A DNA stretch of 6,865 bases, from NCBI GenBank assembly GCA_947377725.1, contig CANCGX010000093.1, positions 1 to 6,865 of the forward strand, read 5' to 3'. Positions 1-5,973 of the stretch are shown here, piece by piece; position 1 is the stretch's first letter, and each line of letters opens with the position of its first letter. A program made the translations under genes and the position numbers. This DNA is from Actinomycetota bacterium (GTDB taxonomy: Bacteria > Actinomycetota > Actinomycetes > Nanopelagicales > Nanopelagicaceae). The notes under the pieces are model-generated. The model was not told where the DNA came from, did not search any database, and saw only the letters and a list, made by a program, of their open reading frames with translations.

Positions 1-98
1 AGGACCCGCTCATGAAAAAGATTCGCTATATGGATAAGTTAGTCGATGAGCTTGCCAAGGGACGCCCGATGGAGAAGATTCTTCGTTCCAGCTTGTAG
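1..98 (+). CDS. 3' end of an unidentified gene (31 C-terminal residues)
   Basis: An open frame enters from the left edge and ends with TAG at 96-98, reading DPLMKKIRYMDKLVDELAKG and then RPMEKILRSSL. The segment is rich in charged residues and looks like an amphipathic C-terminal helix, with no cysteines and no membrane segment. Reading is in frame 3 of the window, and the start lies outside it. I do not recognise the family from this fragment and assign no function. It is convergent with the glycosidase gene on the opposite strand, whose stop lies 79 bases away, so it is probably not part of the sugar operon. That it is a real gene end rests on an uninterrupted frame and protein-like composition only; the fragment is short. 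Confidence 0.6.
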   Translation, partial: DPLMKKIRYMDKLVDELAKGRPMEKILRSSL

Positions 99-177
99 GC
101 TCTCACGTAATTATGTGGAACTTTCCAAAGATTACGGTGAACATCATTAGAGAGACTGCCGGAGTAAGATAAAAGTC
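99..177. other. Convergent intergenic spacer without clear terminator
   Basis: This spacer separates the stop of the partial left gene from the stop of the glycosidase gene on the other strand. A small imperfect inverted repeat, CACGTAATTATGTG at 104-117, could form only a five-pair stem with one G-U pair and a four-base loop. It has no T-run on either side. I see no strong intrinsic terminator for either gene. Confidence 0.5.
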
Positions 178-2007
178 TTAGAGAGCTTTAAGCTGCCAGA
201 TTCCTTGAGCAGCACTCTTTGAAGAAAAGTTTATTTTACTTCCTCGTATTTTTTTTCCATACAAAGTCTCATCAATCGAGTATCCAAATGCGCCGATATC
301 AACATTAATTGACGCTTCATTGCGAGATACCAAGACGAGGATTGCTTGGTTTTTTGTTTCTCTAAGATAAGCAATGTAATCATCTTCTATTGCAACCCAG
401 CGTAATCCGCCGCTAATCAATGCCTTTTGGGATTTACGTAAAGATATTAACTTCTTAACTTCCTCTAGAAACTCGACATCCCATTTTGAGGTATCGTCCC
501 AATTAATAGTCCGGCGACCATCTTCACCCCATGAGCCTTCTAGACCTATTTCATCGCCTGCGAATATTGAGGGCACGCCTGGGTAAGTCATCATCATGGT
601 CATGGCGGCAGTATGAGCTTTTCGATCACCTAAGACCACAGTTCTAAAACGAGCGGTGTCATGAGAATCGAGAAGCAGCATGCTGGCCGTCAACGATCTC
701 CAAGGAATCGACGCATTAAATTCCTTGATGGAAGAAACAAGTTGGCTTCCGTTAATTTTTGGCATGGCAAATGGCAAACCTTGGAATCCACCTGTGATTT
801 CTGGATTTCTATTGATCCAGTTCCAAAATGGGCGCATAAAACCTTGATAATTCATCGCACCGTGCCAACCAAGGCCGTCGAGGTCCGATGCTTTGAAATC
901 ACCATTCTCGGCAACCAGCCAAGCCTGTGAATTTGTCTCAGCCATGGCGTTCCTTATTCCATGCATTACTTCATCGTGGTAGTCATCGGAACCTAAAACT
1001 CCCGTCATATTCCCAACGTCAATTCTCCACCCTGACATCCCGACGTTCGGAGTAAGCCACTTTCTAACAATTGAGTTCTTTGCTTCGTACATTTCTTGTC
1101 GAAGAGCCTTGGATGCGTAATTCAGCTTAGGAAGAGATTCAAGACCATACCAACCTACATAACCCCATTTGATCTTCTTATCCCAATAAAAAAATGATCG
1201 TTCTTTCGAATTTGGATTGTTCTTTGCAGTGTTGAGCCATTCATGTCCTGCTCCACAGTGATTTGAAGTCAAATCACCCAGAATTCGTATTCCATTGGAT
1301 TTGGCGCTCTTCATCAAGGATTTAAATGCTTTGTCGCCACCAAGCACTGGATCAACGTGATCAAAGCTTGTTGCGTCGTATCGATGATTGGATTGAGATG
1401 GAAACAAGGGAGTGAAATATATTCCATTAACTCCTAAGCCTTTAAGGTACTCAAGCTTTTCTTCAACTCCGTACAGGTCACCACCGTATAGTTCTTGCCC
1501 CGTAAATTTACTTCTTCCACGTGGTAGCTGATTCCATTCTCGCGGATACGCCCAATCTGGCTGAAGATTAACTTTCCCTGATTTTGCGAAACGGTCAGGA
1601 AAAATTTGATAAAAGACGGATTTACCAATCCATTCAGGGGTCTCTGGTGCAGCAACAATGTGAAAGTCATTGTTGCTGTGAACGTCATGGTCAGATAAGC
1701 CATAAGCATTCAACCATTCGTATTTACCTTCTCCGACAAATACAAATCGGTAAAGTGTGTGAATGTTAGTAACTCTTATTGCTACCTTAAACCAACGCTC
1801 ATGCTTAAGTTTCTTCTCTAATTTCAACTGATAGGTTCTTGGCTCACCATCCTCATAAACCCTTATATATCCCTCATTAAAAATGTACGAGTTTGGGACC
1901 CGAACTCGAAGCGACAACTTTTCCCCAATCAATGGCGCAATATTCGAGACATAAAGTTTGCTGCCATCGTGGTGTGGGCTATCTTGAGAACCGCCTTTAG
2001 TTTTCAC
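178..2007 (-). CDS. Cytoplasmic GH13 alpha-glycosidase (cyclomaltodextrinase / neopullulanase / maltodextrin glucosidase type)
   Basis: This 609-residue enzyme hydrolyses alpha-glucosidic bonds in maltodextrins or related alpha-glucans. Residues about 18-115 form a beta-rich N-terminal domain like CBM34, followed by the catalytic barrel (about 128-520) and a C-terminal beta domain. GH13 landmarks are all present: DLTSNH (245-250), the nucleophile D330 in GWRIDVGNM, the acid/base E367 in LVAENGD, the transition-state D450 in LLDSHD, and LPKLN (292-296), the region V form typical of neopullulanase/MalZ-like subfamilies. Length fits that group (about 580-610). The N-terminus is hydrophilic with no signal peptide, so it should act on imported sugar in the cytoplasm. 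The start is GTG, one base after the repressor's TGA and with only a weak purine-rich site, which suggests translational coupling. Exact specificity (maltodextrin, cyclodextrin, pullulan) cannot be read from sequence alone. Confidence 0.93.
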   Translation of the reverse strand: MKTKGGSQDSPHHDGSKLYVSNIAPLIGEKLSLRVRVPNSYIFNEGYIRVYEDGEPRTYQLKLEKKLKHERWFKVAIRVTNIHTLYRFVFVGEGKYEWLNAYGLSDHDVHSNNDFHIVAAPETPEWIGKSVFYQIFPDRFAKSGKVNLQPDWAYPREWNQLPRGRSKFTGQELYGGDLYGVEEKLEYLKGLGVNGIYFTPLFPSQSNHRYDATSFDHVDPVLGGDKAFKSLMKSAKSNGIRILGDLTSNHCGAGHEWLNTAKNNPNSKERSFFYWDKKIKWGYVGWYGLESLPKLNYASKALRQEMYEAKNSIVRKWLTPNVGMSGWRIDVGNMTGVLGSDDYHDEVMHGIRNAMAETNSQAWLVAENGDFKASDLDGLGWHGAMNYQGFMRPFWNWINRNPEITGGFQGLPFAMPKINGSQLVSSIKEFNASIPWRSLTASMLLLDSHDTARFRTVVLGDRKAHTAAMTMMMTYPGVPSIFAGDEIGLEGSWGEDGRRTINWDDTSKWDVEFLEEVKKLISLRKSQKALISGGLRWVAIEDDYIAYLRETKNQAILVLVSRNEASINVDIGAFGYSIDETLYGKKIRGSKINFSSKSAAQGIWQLKAL

Positions 2008-2008
2008 C

Positions 2009-3007
2009 TCAACGCTTCACTTTCGCTTGACTAATTGATCCTCGATTTACAAGCTCGCCTGTCCATAATTCATGCTTCTTGGAAGCACCCTTCAATCCTG
2101 ATTCAATGATTTCCACCATCATCTTTCCGCAGGACTCCGCCATGGCGTAAGCTTCAAAAGCAACTGTGGAAATCTTAGCTTCAGATTTTTCAGCTTGATC
2201 TTCCAGCATGTTAAGAGCAATAAGGGAAAGATCCTCAGGAATTCGAATCGAATATTTTGATGAAGCTTCAGCGAATCCTATGGTCGCCGCGTCGAGAAGA
2301 GAAACGATGGCTGTGTAATCAAAATCTGAAGCACTTAATTTTTTTGCAAGTTCGTATCCGCCTTGATGTGTATTGGAAGAATCAAGAATAGATAGCTTCA
2401 TCTTTAAAGAGGAAGCGATGCTTTTCAAGAGGACTGGAATATCTTTGCCTGATTTGATAACTCCTACATGTCTATGCCCAAAGGAATTCAACTCACTCAG
2501 AGCTTTTGAAAAAACAGCATCAAAATCTCGATCTACATAGTTGTAATCGAAGCCAACCTCAGTTCTTCCAAGAACCACAAAAGGAATCTTCTGATCGTTT
2601 AGCAAATGCAACCTTTGATCGTTTTCCTTAACATTCATCAAAATGACGCCACCTGAAAAATTTGATTTGAGTAGTAAGTCAACATCTGAGTCATCATCGT
2701 TCGAGACCGGCCAAATGACGCTATGAAATCCAGACTCCTTTACGCCGTCAACAATCCCATCAACGAGAGCACCGTTAATTCGAGAAGCTGGAGTTGTAAA
2801 AAGATTCGAAATCATCATCGTTACTAATCGGGGGGAGCCACCTGCTAAAACCGAGGCGGCGTAATTGGACTTATAGCCAGATTGTTCAATCGCGGAAAGG
2901 ACTCGTGCCCGAGTCTTTTCACTAATGGGTCGCTTTCCTGAGAGCACATACGAGACGGTACTTTCGGAAACCCCTGCAAGCTTGGCAACATCAGCGCGCG
3001 TAGTCAT
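2009..3007 (-). CDS. LacI-family transcriptional repressor of the sugar locus
   Basis: This 332-residue regulator has an N-terminal helix-turn-helix (residues 4-26, TRADVAKLAGVSESTVSYVL and onward). A hinge helix follows around YKSNYAASVLAGG (45-57), including the leucine (L54) that typically inserts into the operator minor groove. The rest is a periplasmic-binding-protein-like sugar-sensing domain ending in the family-typical ELVNRGSI. I chose the ATG at 3005-3007 because a perfect Shine-Dalgarno, AAAGGAGGT, lies seven bases upstream (3015-3023) and the HTH then begins at residue 4, as usual. An in-frame ATG at 3056-3058 would add 17 residues but would overlap the malE promoter. It is divergent from malE and co-transcribed with the downstream GH13 gene. 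It probably represses malEFG and perhaps itself; the effector is unknown but is likely an alpha-glucoside or sugar phosphate. Confidence 0.94.
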   Translation of the reverse strand: MTTRADVAKLAGVSESTVSYVLSGKRPISEKTRARVLSAIEQSGYKSNYAASVLAGGSPRLVTMMISNLFTTPASRINGALVDGIVDGVKESGFHSVIWPVSNDDDSDVDLLLKSNFSGGVILMNVKENDQRLHLLNDQKIPFVVLGRTEVGFDYNYVDRDFDAVFSKALSELNSFGHRHVGVIKSGKDIPVLLKSIASSLKMKLSILDSSNTHQGGYELAKKLSASDFDYTAIVSLLDAATIGFAEASSKYSIRIPEDLSLIALNMLEDQAEKSEAKISTVAFEAYAMAESCGKMMVEIIESGLKGASKKHELWTGELVNRGSISQAKVKR

Positions 3008-3014
3008 TCTTCGC

Positions 3015-3023
3015 ACCTCCTTT
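3015..3023 (-). promoter_or_regulatory. Consensus ribosome binding site that fixes the repressor start
   Basis: On the minus strand the sequence reads AAAGGAGGT, followed by seven bases and ATG at 3007-3005. This full match to the anti-Shine-Dalgarno complement, at ideal spacing, selects the 332-residue start over the upstream in-frame ATG. Confidence 0.9.
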
Positions 3024-3048
3024 GCTATACGAAACTCCGCTTTATCTA

Positions 3049-3077
3049 TTGACTCCATCTTTCCAGGTAAGTAGATT
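3049..3077 (+). promoter_or_regulatory. Predicted sigma-70-type promoter of malE
   Basis: The -35 box TTGACT (3049-3054, five of six consensus bases) and the -10 box TAGATT (3072-3077, fits the TAnnnT pattern) are separated by exactly 17 bases. The predicted transcription start is near 3084, leaving a leader of about 42 bases before the malE ATG. The palindromic operator begins at the predicted start site. The assignment is by eye and has not been tested by start-site mapping. Confidence 0.6.
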
Positions 3078-3081
3078 ACCT
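3065..3081. repeat. Inverted repeat AGGTAA-N5-TTACCT over the malE -10 box
   Basis: Two perfect six-base arms (3065-3070 and 3076-3081) flank five bases and cover the predicted -10 box. Its centre lies about 20.5 bases, two helical turns, upstream of the centre of the CpG palindrome at 3086-3101. It could be a second protein-binding site, but its sequence is unlike the other palindrome and chance is possible. Confidence 0.4.
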
Positions 3082-3082
3082 C

Positions 3083-3088
3083 ATTATC
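3083..3088 (-). promoter_or_regulatory. Possible -10 box for the repressor-glycosidase operon
   Basis: On the minus strand this reads GATAAT, five of six matches to TATAAT, but no good -35 box sits 16-18 bases upstream. If used, transcription would start near 3076 and the operator palindrome would lie between its -35 and -10 positions, which would allow autorepression. A weak alternative is TAGATA nearer the gene. Confidence 0.3.
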
Positions 3089-3101
3089 GACGCGCGTCGA
3101 T
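3086..3101. promoter_or_regulatory. Candidate LacI-family operator
   Basis: ATCGACGCGCGTCGAT is a perfect 16-bp palindrome with a central CpG, the usual form of LacI-family operators. Two more outer pairs (3083-3084 with 3103-3104) extend it to 22 positions with one mismatched pair. It lies at the predicted malE transcription start, between the divergent repressor and malE genes, so a bound repressor would block initiation. It is also conspicuously G+C-rich against the surrounding AT-rich DNA. That the adjacent repressor is its ligand is inferred from position. Confidence 0.7.
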
Positions 3102-3125
3102 GATTTATAGATATTAGGGGGAGTT

Positions 3126-4319
3126 ATGAAATTGCAACGTTTGGGAGTTGGTCTCCTGGGTGTTTCTTTGGCGTTTTTTGGTTCTATTGCTCCAGCGCAG
3201 GCTGCTGGGACGTTGACAATTTGGGTTAATTCAGGCGAAGAAGCTGCATATAAAGCAGCATCTGCTGACTGGGCGGCAAAGAATCATGTCACTATGAATA
3301 TTGTCGCAAAGTGTGGCTTAGGCGACTGTGGGCTCAGCAAGCTAGGACCTGCTGGAGCCGGCCCTGATCTCTTTACTGCTTCACATGACAACACTGGGTC
3401 TTTGGTGAAGTCCGGTGTAGTTACATCACTTAGCACTCTATTGAATACGAGTTCATACCCAAAGGATGTTTTGAGTGGAATCACGTTCAACAACCAAAAG
3501 TGGGGAGTTCCAATCTCCGTCAGCAACATTGCACTTGCGACTAATTTGAGCCTTGTTCCTGGCGGCGCTCCAAAAAATTGGAAAGACATGGAAAGTACCT
3601 CAGTTTCACTAGTCAACTCAGGTAAGGCGTCAGTAGGAATTGTTACCCACCTTGATGGATACTTCTTGCAGCCATTCTTTGATTCTGTTGGGGGATATGT
3701 CTTTTCGAGCAAAAACGGTGCATATACCAACACAAAGCAAGTTGGACTCTACTCAAAGGCTCTAGCCAAGAATGCATCACTCATGGATACATGGTTATCA
3801 GAAAAGCTTTTCGACAAGTCAAATACTTACGATGGATCGGCTTTTTCTAACGGTAAAGCACCATATGCAATCGTTGGGCCTTGGTCGATCGACGGGCTAG
3901 ACAAAGCTGGAATTAAGTATGAAATTTCAGGTATCCCTTCTGTAAACGGAGGAACCGCTAGGGCGTTTAGTGGCGTAACAACTATGTACCTGAATCGCTT
4001 CGCAAAGCAGAAGTTCCTCGCAAAGCAATATTTAAGTGAAGTTGTACAGACGACAGCCTTCAGCTCCGCTATAAGCAGTGCAAATAATAGTTTCCCTGCA
4101 AACTCAATTGCAGCTTCTAAACTCGATAAAAACAGTGTGGTTGCTAAGTTCGGTGCATATGGAGCAGTTTGCATTCCTACACCCAATGTAGCTGAAATGA
4201 ACAGCGTTTGGACTTACTGGAATAACGCATTTGCTGATTGGGCAAGTGGAAAAGCAAAGTTCGGACCAGCTATGCAGGCAGCAGCCAAGAATCTCAATGC
4301 TGCGTTAGGCAATAAGTAA
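3126..4319 (+). CDS. malE: MalE-like extracellular maltose/maltodextrin-binding protein
   Basis: This 397-residue protein is the sugar-capturing subunit of an ABC importer. Residues 1-26 form a Sec signal peptide (basic MKLQR, a hydrophobic core, then APAQA) with predicted signal peptidase I cleavage after AQA. No lipobox cysteine follows. The mature part aligns by eye with E. coli MalE throughout: GPDLF (79-83) then SHDNTG, WGVPISVSNIAL (126-137), DGYF..P (177-183), FSNGKAPYAIVGPW (240-253), and a closing PNVAEMNSVWTYW (353-365). Sugar-contact equivalents D88, Y179, W253 and W362 are kept, while several others differ (see findings). Cysteines 63, 68 and 349 are present. The ATG is preceded by AGGGGGAG (3116-3123). 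It is the first gene of malEFG and is probably controlled by the divergent repressor. The exact ligand is uncertain within alpha-glucosides. Confidence 0.9.
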   Translation: MKLQRLGVGLLGVSLAFFGSIAPAQAAGTLTIWVNSGEEAAYKAASADWAAKNHVTMNIVAKCGLGDCGLSKLGPAGAGPDLFTASHDNTGSLVKSGVVTSLSTLLNTSSYPKDVLSGITFNNQKWGVPISVSNIALATNLSLVPGGAPKNWKDMESTSVSLVNSGKASVGIVTHLDGYFLQPFFDSVGGYVFSSKNGAYTNTKQVGLYSKALAKNASLMDTWLSEKLFDKSNTYDGSAFSNGKAPYAIVGPWSIDGLDKAGIKYEISGIPSVNGGTARAFSGVTTMYLNRFAKQKFLAKQYLSEVVQTTAFSSAISSANNSFPANSIAASKLDKNSVVAKFGAYGAVCIPTPNVAEMNSVWTYWNNAFADWASGKAKFGPAMQAAAKNLNAALGNK

Positions 4320-4340
4320 TCTAGTTAAGTAGAAAGAAAG

Positions 4341-4386
4341 GTAAGTGGAGATCCTGACTATCGAGGGTGTCAGGATCTCCAATTAC
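4341..4386 (+). terminator. Strong hairpin between malE and malF (attenuator / mRNA stabiliser)
   Basis: A perfect 13-bp stem (TGGAGATCCTGAC at 4346-4358 with GTCAGGATCTCCA at 4369-4381) encloses a ten-base loop. After one G-A mismatch it extends by four more pairs (GTAA with TTAC), giving 17 pairs in all. No T-run follows, so it is not a classical intrinsic terminator. It begins 21 bases after the malE stop. Such hairpins after the binding-protein gene of ABC operons are known to protect upstream mRNA or partly terminate transcription, raising binding protein over permease. Which of these applies here is not visible. Confidence 0.75.
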
Positions 4387-4415
4387 TAAGCATATGAGCG
4401 CAATTTCTCTAAAAT
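4387..4415 (+). promoter_or_regulatory. Possible weak secondary promoter before malF
   Basis: TAAAAT at 4410-4415 matches five of six -10 consensus bases. The hexamer 17 bases upstream, TAAGCA, matches only three of six -35 bases. If the preceding hairpin terminates part of the transcripts, this could supply some malFG mRNA. The evidence is weak. Confidence 0.2.
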
Positions 4416-4420
4416 GTAGA

Positions 4421-4430
4421 GGGGGTGGTC
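4421..4430 (+). promoter_or_regulatory. Near-consensus ribosome binding site for the TTG start of malF
   Basis: GGGGGTGGTC matches eight of ten positions of GGAGGTGATC, the complement of the 16S rRNA 3' end, and is followed by seven bases and TTG at 4438. This supports the rare TTG start. The next in-frame ATG is 25 codons downstream, would delete most of the first membrane segment, and lacks such a site. Confidence 0.75.
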
Positions 4431-4437
4431 TGAAACT

Positions 4438-5973
4438 TTGAAAATAAGTCAAATAATTCGAAGAAATTCACGATTTGCGATTTCATATGGATTTGTTCTG
4501 GTTCTACTTGGTATGGCGCTCCGCCTTTTACAAGACCAGTCTTGGTTTCTAGGATTCTTTTTTACAATCTCTGCGTGCCTCATTATTTATGTTTATTCAA
4601 TAAGCAAGAAGATTCCTGGCAAGTATCTACTTCCAGGCGTACTGCTACTTGTTCTTTTTCAAATCTATCCAGCTTTCTATTCTGGTGTAGTTGCATTTAC
4701 AAATGATTCGAACGGTCACCAGCTCTCAAAAGAACAGGCGATATCGGCAATAGTTCAAGATAACCTGATTCCAGCCGAAGGAGTTGCGCCATTTAAGTAT
4801 TTCGTCGTGGAGGCCCATGGGAAAAAATCAATGCAAATTCTTTTTAAGTATCAGAATTCTCATTATTGGCTTGGTAATTCGGATTCAGTTAAACAGATTT
4901 CCGATTCAGCAATCCGAATCGACCCACAGGGCAATATTGTGAGCATCGCGGGATACTCAACTCTTTCGCCAAATGAAGTTGAATCCCATTCAACAGAATT
5001 ACAAAGTTTGCAAATTAAGATGCCTAATGGCTTATACATTCAGCCTCAAGACTTATCTACATTAGAAGCCTTTACTCCAAATTACACCTATTCCACCGCG
5101 AGTGACTCGATCACCGATGTAACCGCTAACACGGTGTATCGTCCAAACAATAATGGTCAGATGGTGAATTCAGCTGGAGATGCACTTCTACCAGGTTGGA
5201 AAGTTAATGTCGGTTGGCGCAATTTTTCTTCAATTATTCATGATCAAGAAATCAAACGGCCCTTATTGGCTGTACTCATTTGGACTTTTATCAATGCAAT
5301 TTTGCTAGTGGTTTTAAGTTTTCTCTTTGGATTGGCCTTAGCTTTGGTGATGAATTCAAGCCATCTTAAGTCAAAGCGAATATATAGAACCATCTACATA
5401 ATTCCAATGGCCATACCAAGTGTTCTTTCGATTCTTGTGTGGGCCGGGCTTTTCACCGCGAATTCAGGGGTGATTGATCGAATCTTCCATATTTCTACCC
5501 CTTGGCTTACGAATTCTTTCTGGGCGCGTATAGCTGTGCTTATAGTCGAAATTTGGCTGAGTTTTCCGTATATGTTTTTGATTTGCTCCGGCGCCATTCA
5601 ATCGATTCCAAATGAAATAGTCGAAGCAGCAGCAATTGACGGAGCTCCACCTTTAAAGATCTTCGGTTTAATAAAACTCCCACTGGTCATGCGCACTCTC
5701 GCGCCTCTCCTTGTCGCCTCTGGAGCGGCTGCTCTCAACAACTTTGGCGTGGTGTACCTACTGACAGGTGGAGGCCCAATCTTCTCGAATTCGAACGGCA
5801 ACGCGGGTGCAACGGATCTCCTGATTTCTTACACATATAAGTTGGCATTCAATTCCCAAGAAGGAAGTAATTACGGTCTTGCAAGCGCCCTTTCCATTCT
5901 GAATTTCTTCCTCATTGCCGGAGTTTCAATCTATGGATTACGTCGGATGAAGACCATGGAAGGCGTAAATTAA
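4438..5973 (+). CDS. malF: MalF-like maltose/maltodextrin ABC permease with large extracellular P2 loop
   Basis: This 511-residue inner-membrane permease forms half of the importer channel. I see eight hydrophobic segments at about 14-31, 36-54, 63-86, 276-305, 317-339, 361-386, 418-442 and 482-500. Between segments 3 and 4 lies a hydrophilic extracellular loop of about 185 residues (88-272), equivalent to the E. coli MalF P2 domain. It starts with AFTNDSNGHQLS and ends with YRPNNN...LLPGWKVNVGWRNF, close to E. coli YRPNNQ...LSPGYTVTTGWKNF. The EAA coupling motif that docks on the ATPase is intact: EAAAIDG (396-402), nine residues, then IKLP (412-415). Length matches E. coli MalF (514). The start is TTG with a good ribosome site. 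The stop TAA abuts the malG ATG. A few residues lining the sugar site in E. coli differ here. Confidence 0.95.
   Translation: MKISQIIRRNSRFAISYGFVLVLLGMALRLLQDQSWFLGFFFTISACLIIYVYSISKKIPGKYLLPGVLLLVLFQIYPAFYSGVVAFTNDSNGHQLSKEQAISAIVQDNLIPAEGVAPFKYFVVEAHGKKSMQILFKYQNSHYWLGNSDSVKQISDSAIRIDPQGNIVSIAGYSTLSPNEVESHSTELQSLQIKMPNGLYIQPQDLSTLEAFTPNYTYSTASDSITDVTANTVYRPNNNGQMVNSAGDALLPGWKVNVGWRNFSSIIHDQEIKRPLLAVLIWTFINAILLVVLSFLFGLALALVMNSSHLKSKRIYRTIYIIPMAIPSVLSILVWAGLFTANSGVIDRIFHISTPWLTNSFWARIAVLIVEIWLSFPYMFLICSGAIQSIPNEIVEAAAIDGAPPLKIFGLIKLPLVMRTLAPLLVASGAAALNNFGVVYLLTGGGPIFSNSNGNAGATDLLISYTYKLAFNSQEGSNYGLASALSILNFFLIAGVSIYGLRRMKTMEGVN

Noticed and set aside
104..117. CACGTAATTATGTG as a terminator between convergent genes
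   Set aside because: The stem would be five pairs with a G-U pair and no T-run; too weak to call.
707..716. Half-operator ATCGACGC inside the glycosidase gene, and GCGTCGA-like pieces near 1372 and 2289
   Set aside because: Only single half-sites without the second arm, in coding sequence where the codons explain them.
661..1769. Open frames within the glycosidase gene (661-930 plus, 1584-1769 plus, 1434-1709 minus)
   Set aside because: They overlap conserved catalytic-domain coding sequence in other frames and have compositions typical of out-of-frame translation.
3008..3058. N-terminal 17-codon extension of the repressor from an upstream ATG
   Set aside because: The internal ATG has a perfect ribosome site at correct spacing, and the extension covers the divergent promoter and lacks family resemblance.
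3284..4186. Two open frames on the minus strand inside malE (3284-3733 and 3827-4186)
   Set aside because: They lie fully antisense to a well-supported gene, show no recognisable domain, and have no ribosome sites that I can see.
4394..4441. A 15-codon open frame (MSAISLKCRGGGLKL) whose TGA overlaps the malF TTG, as a leader peptide
   Set aside because: No ribosome binding site precedes its ATG, and the G-rich codons are simply the malF ribosome site read in frame; chance is the simpler explanation.
5394..5801. Minus-strand open frames inside malF
   Set aside because: They are antisense to the conserved membrane segments and EAA motif, and no protein features are visible.
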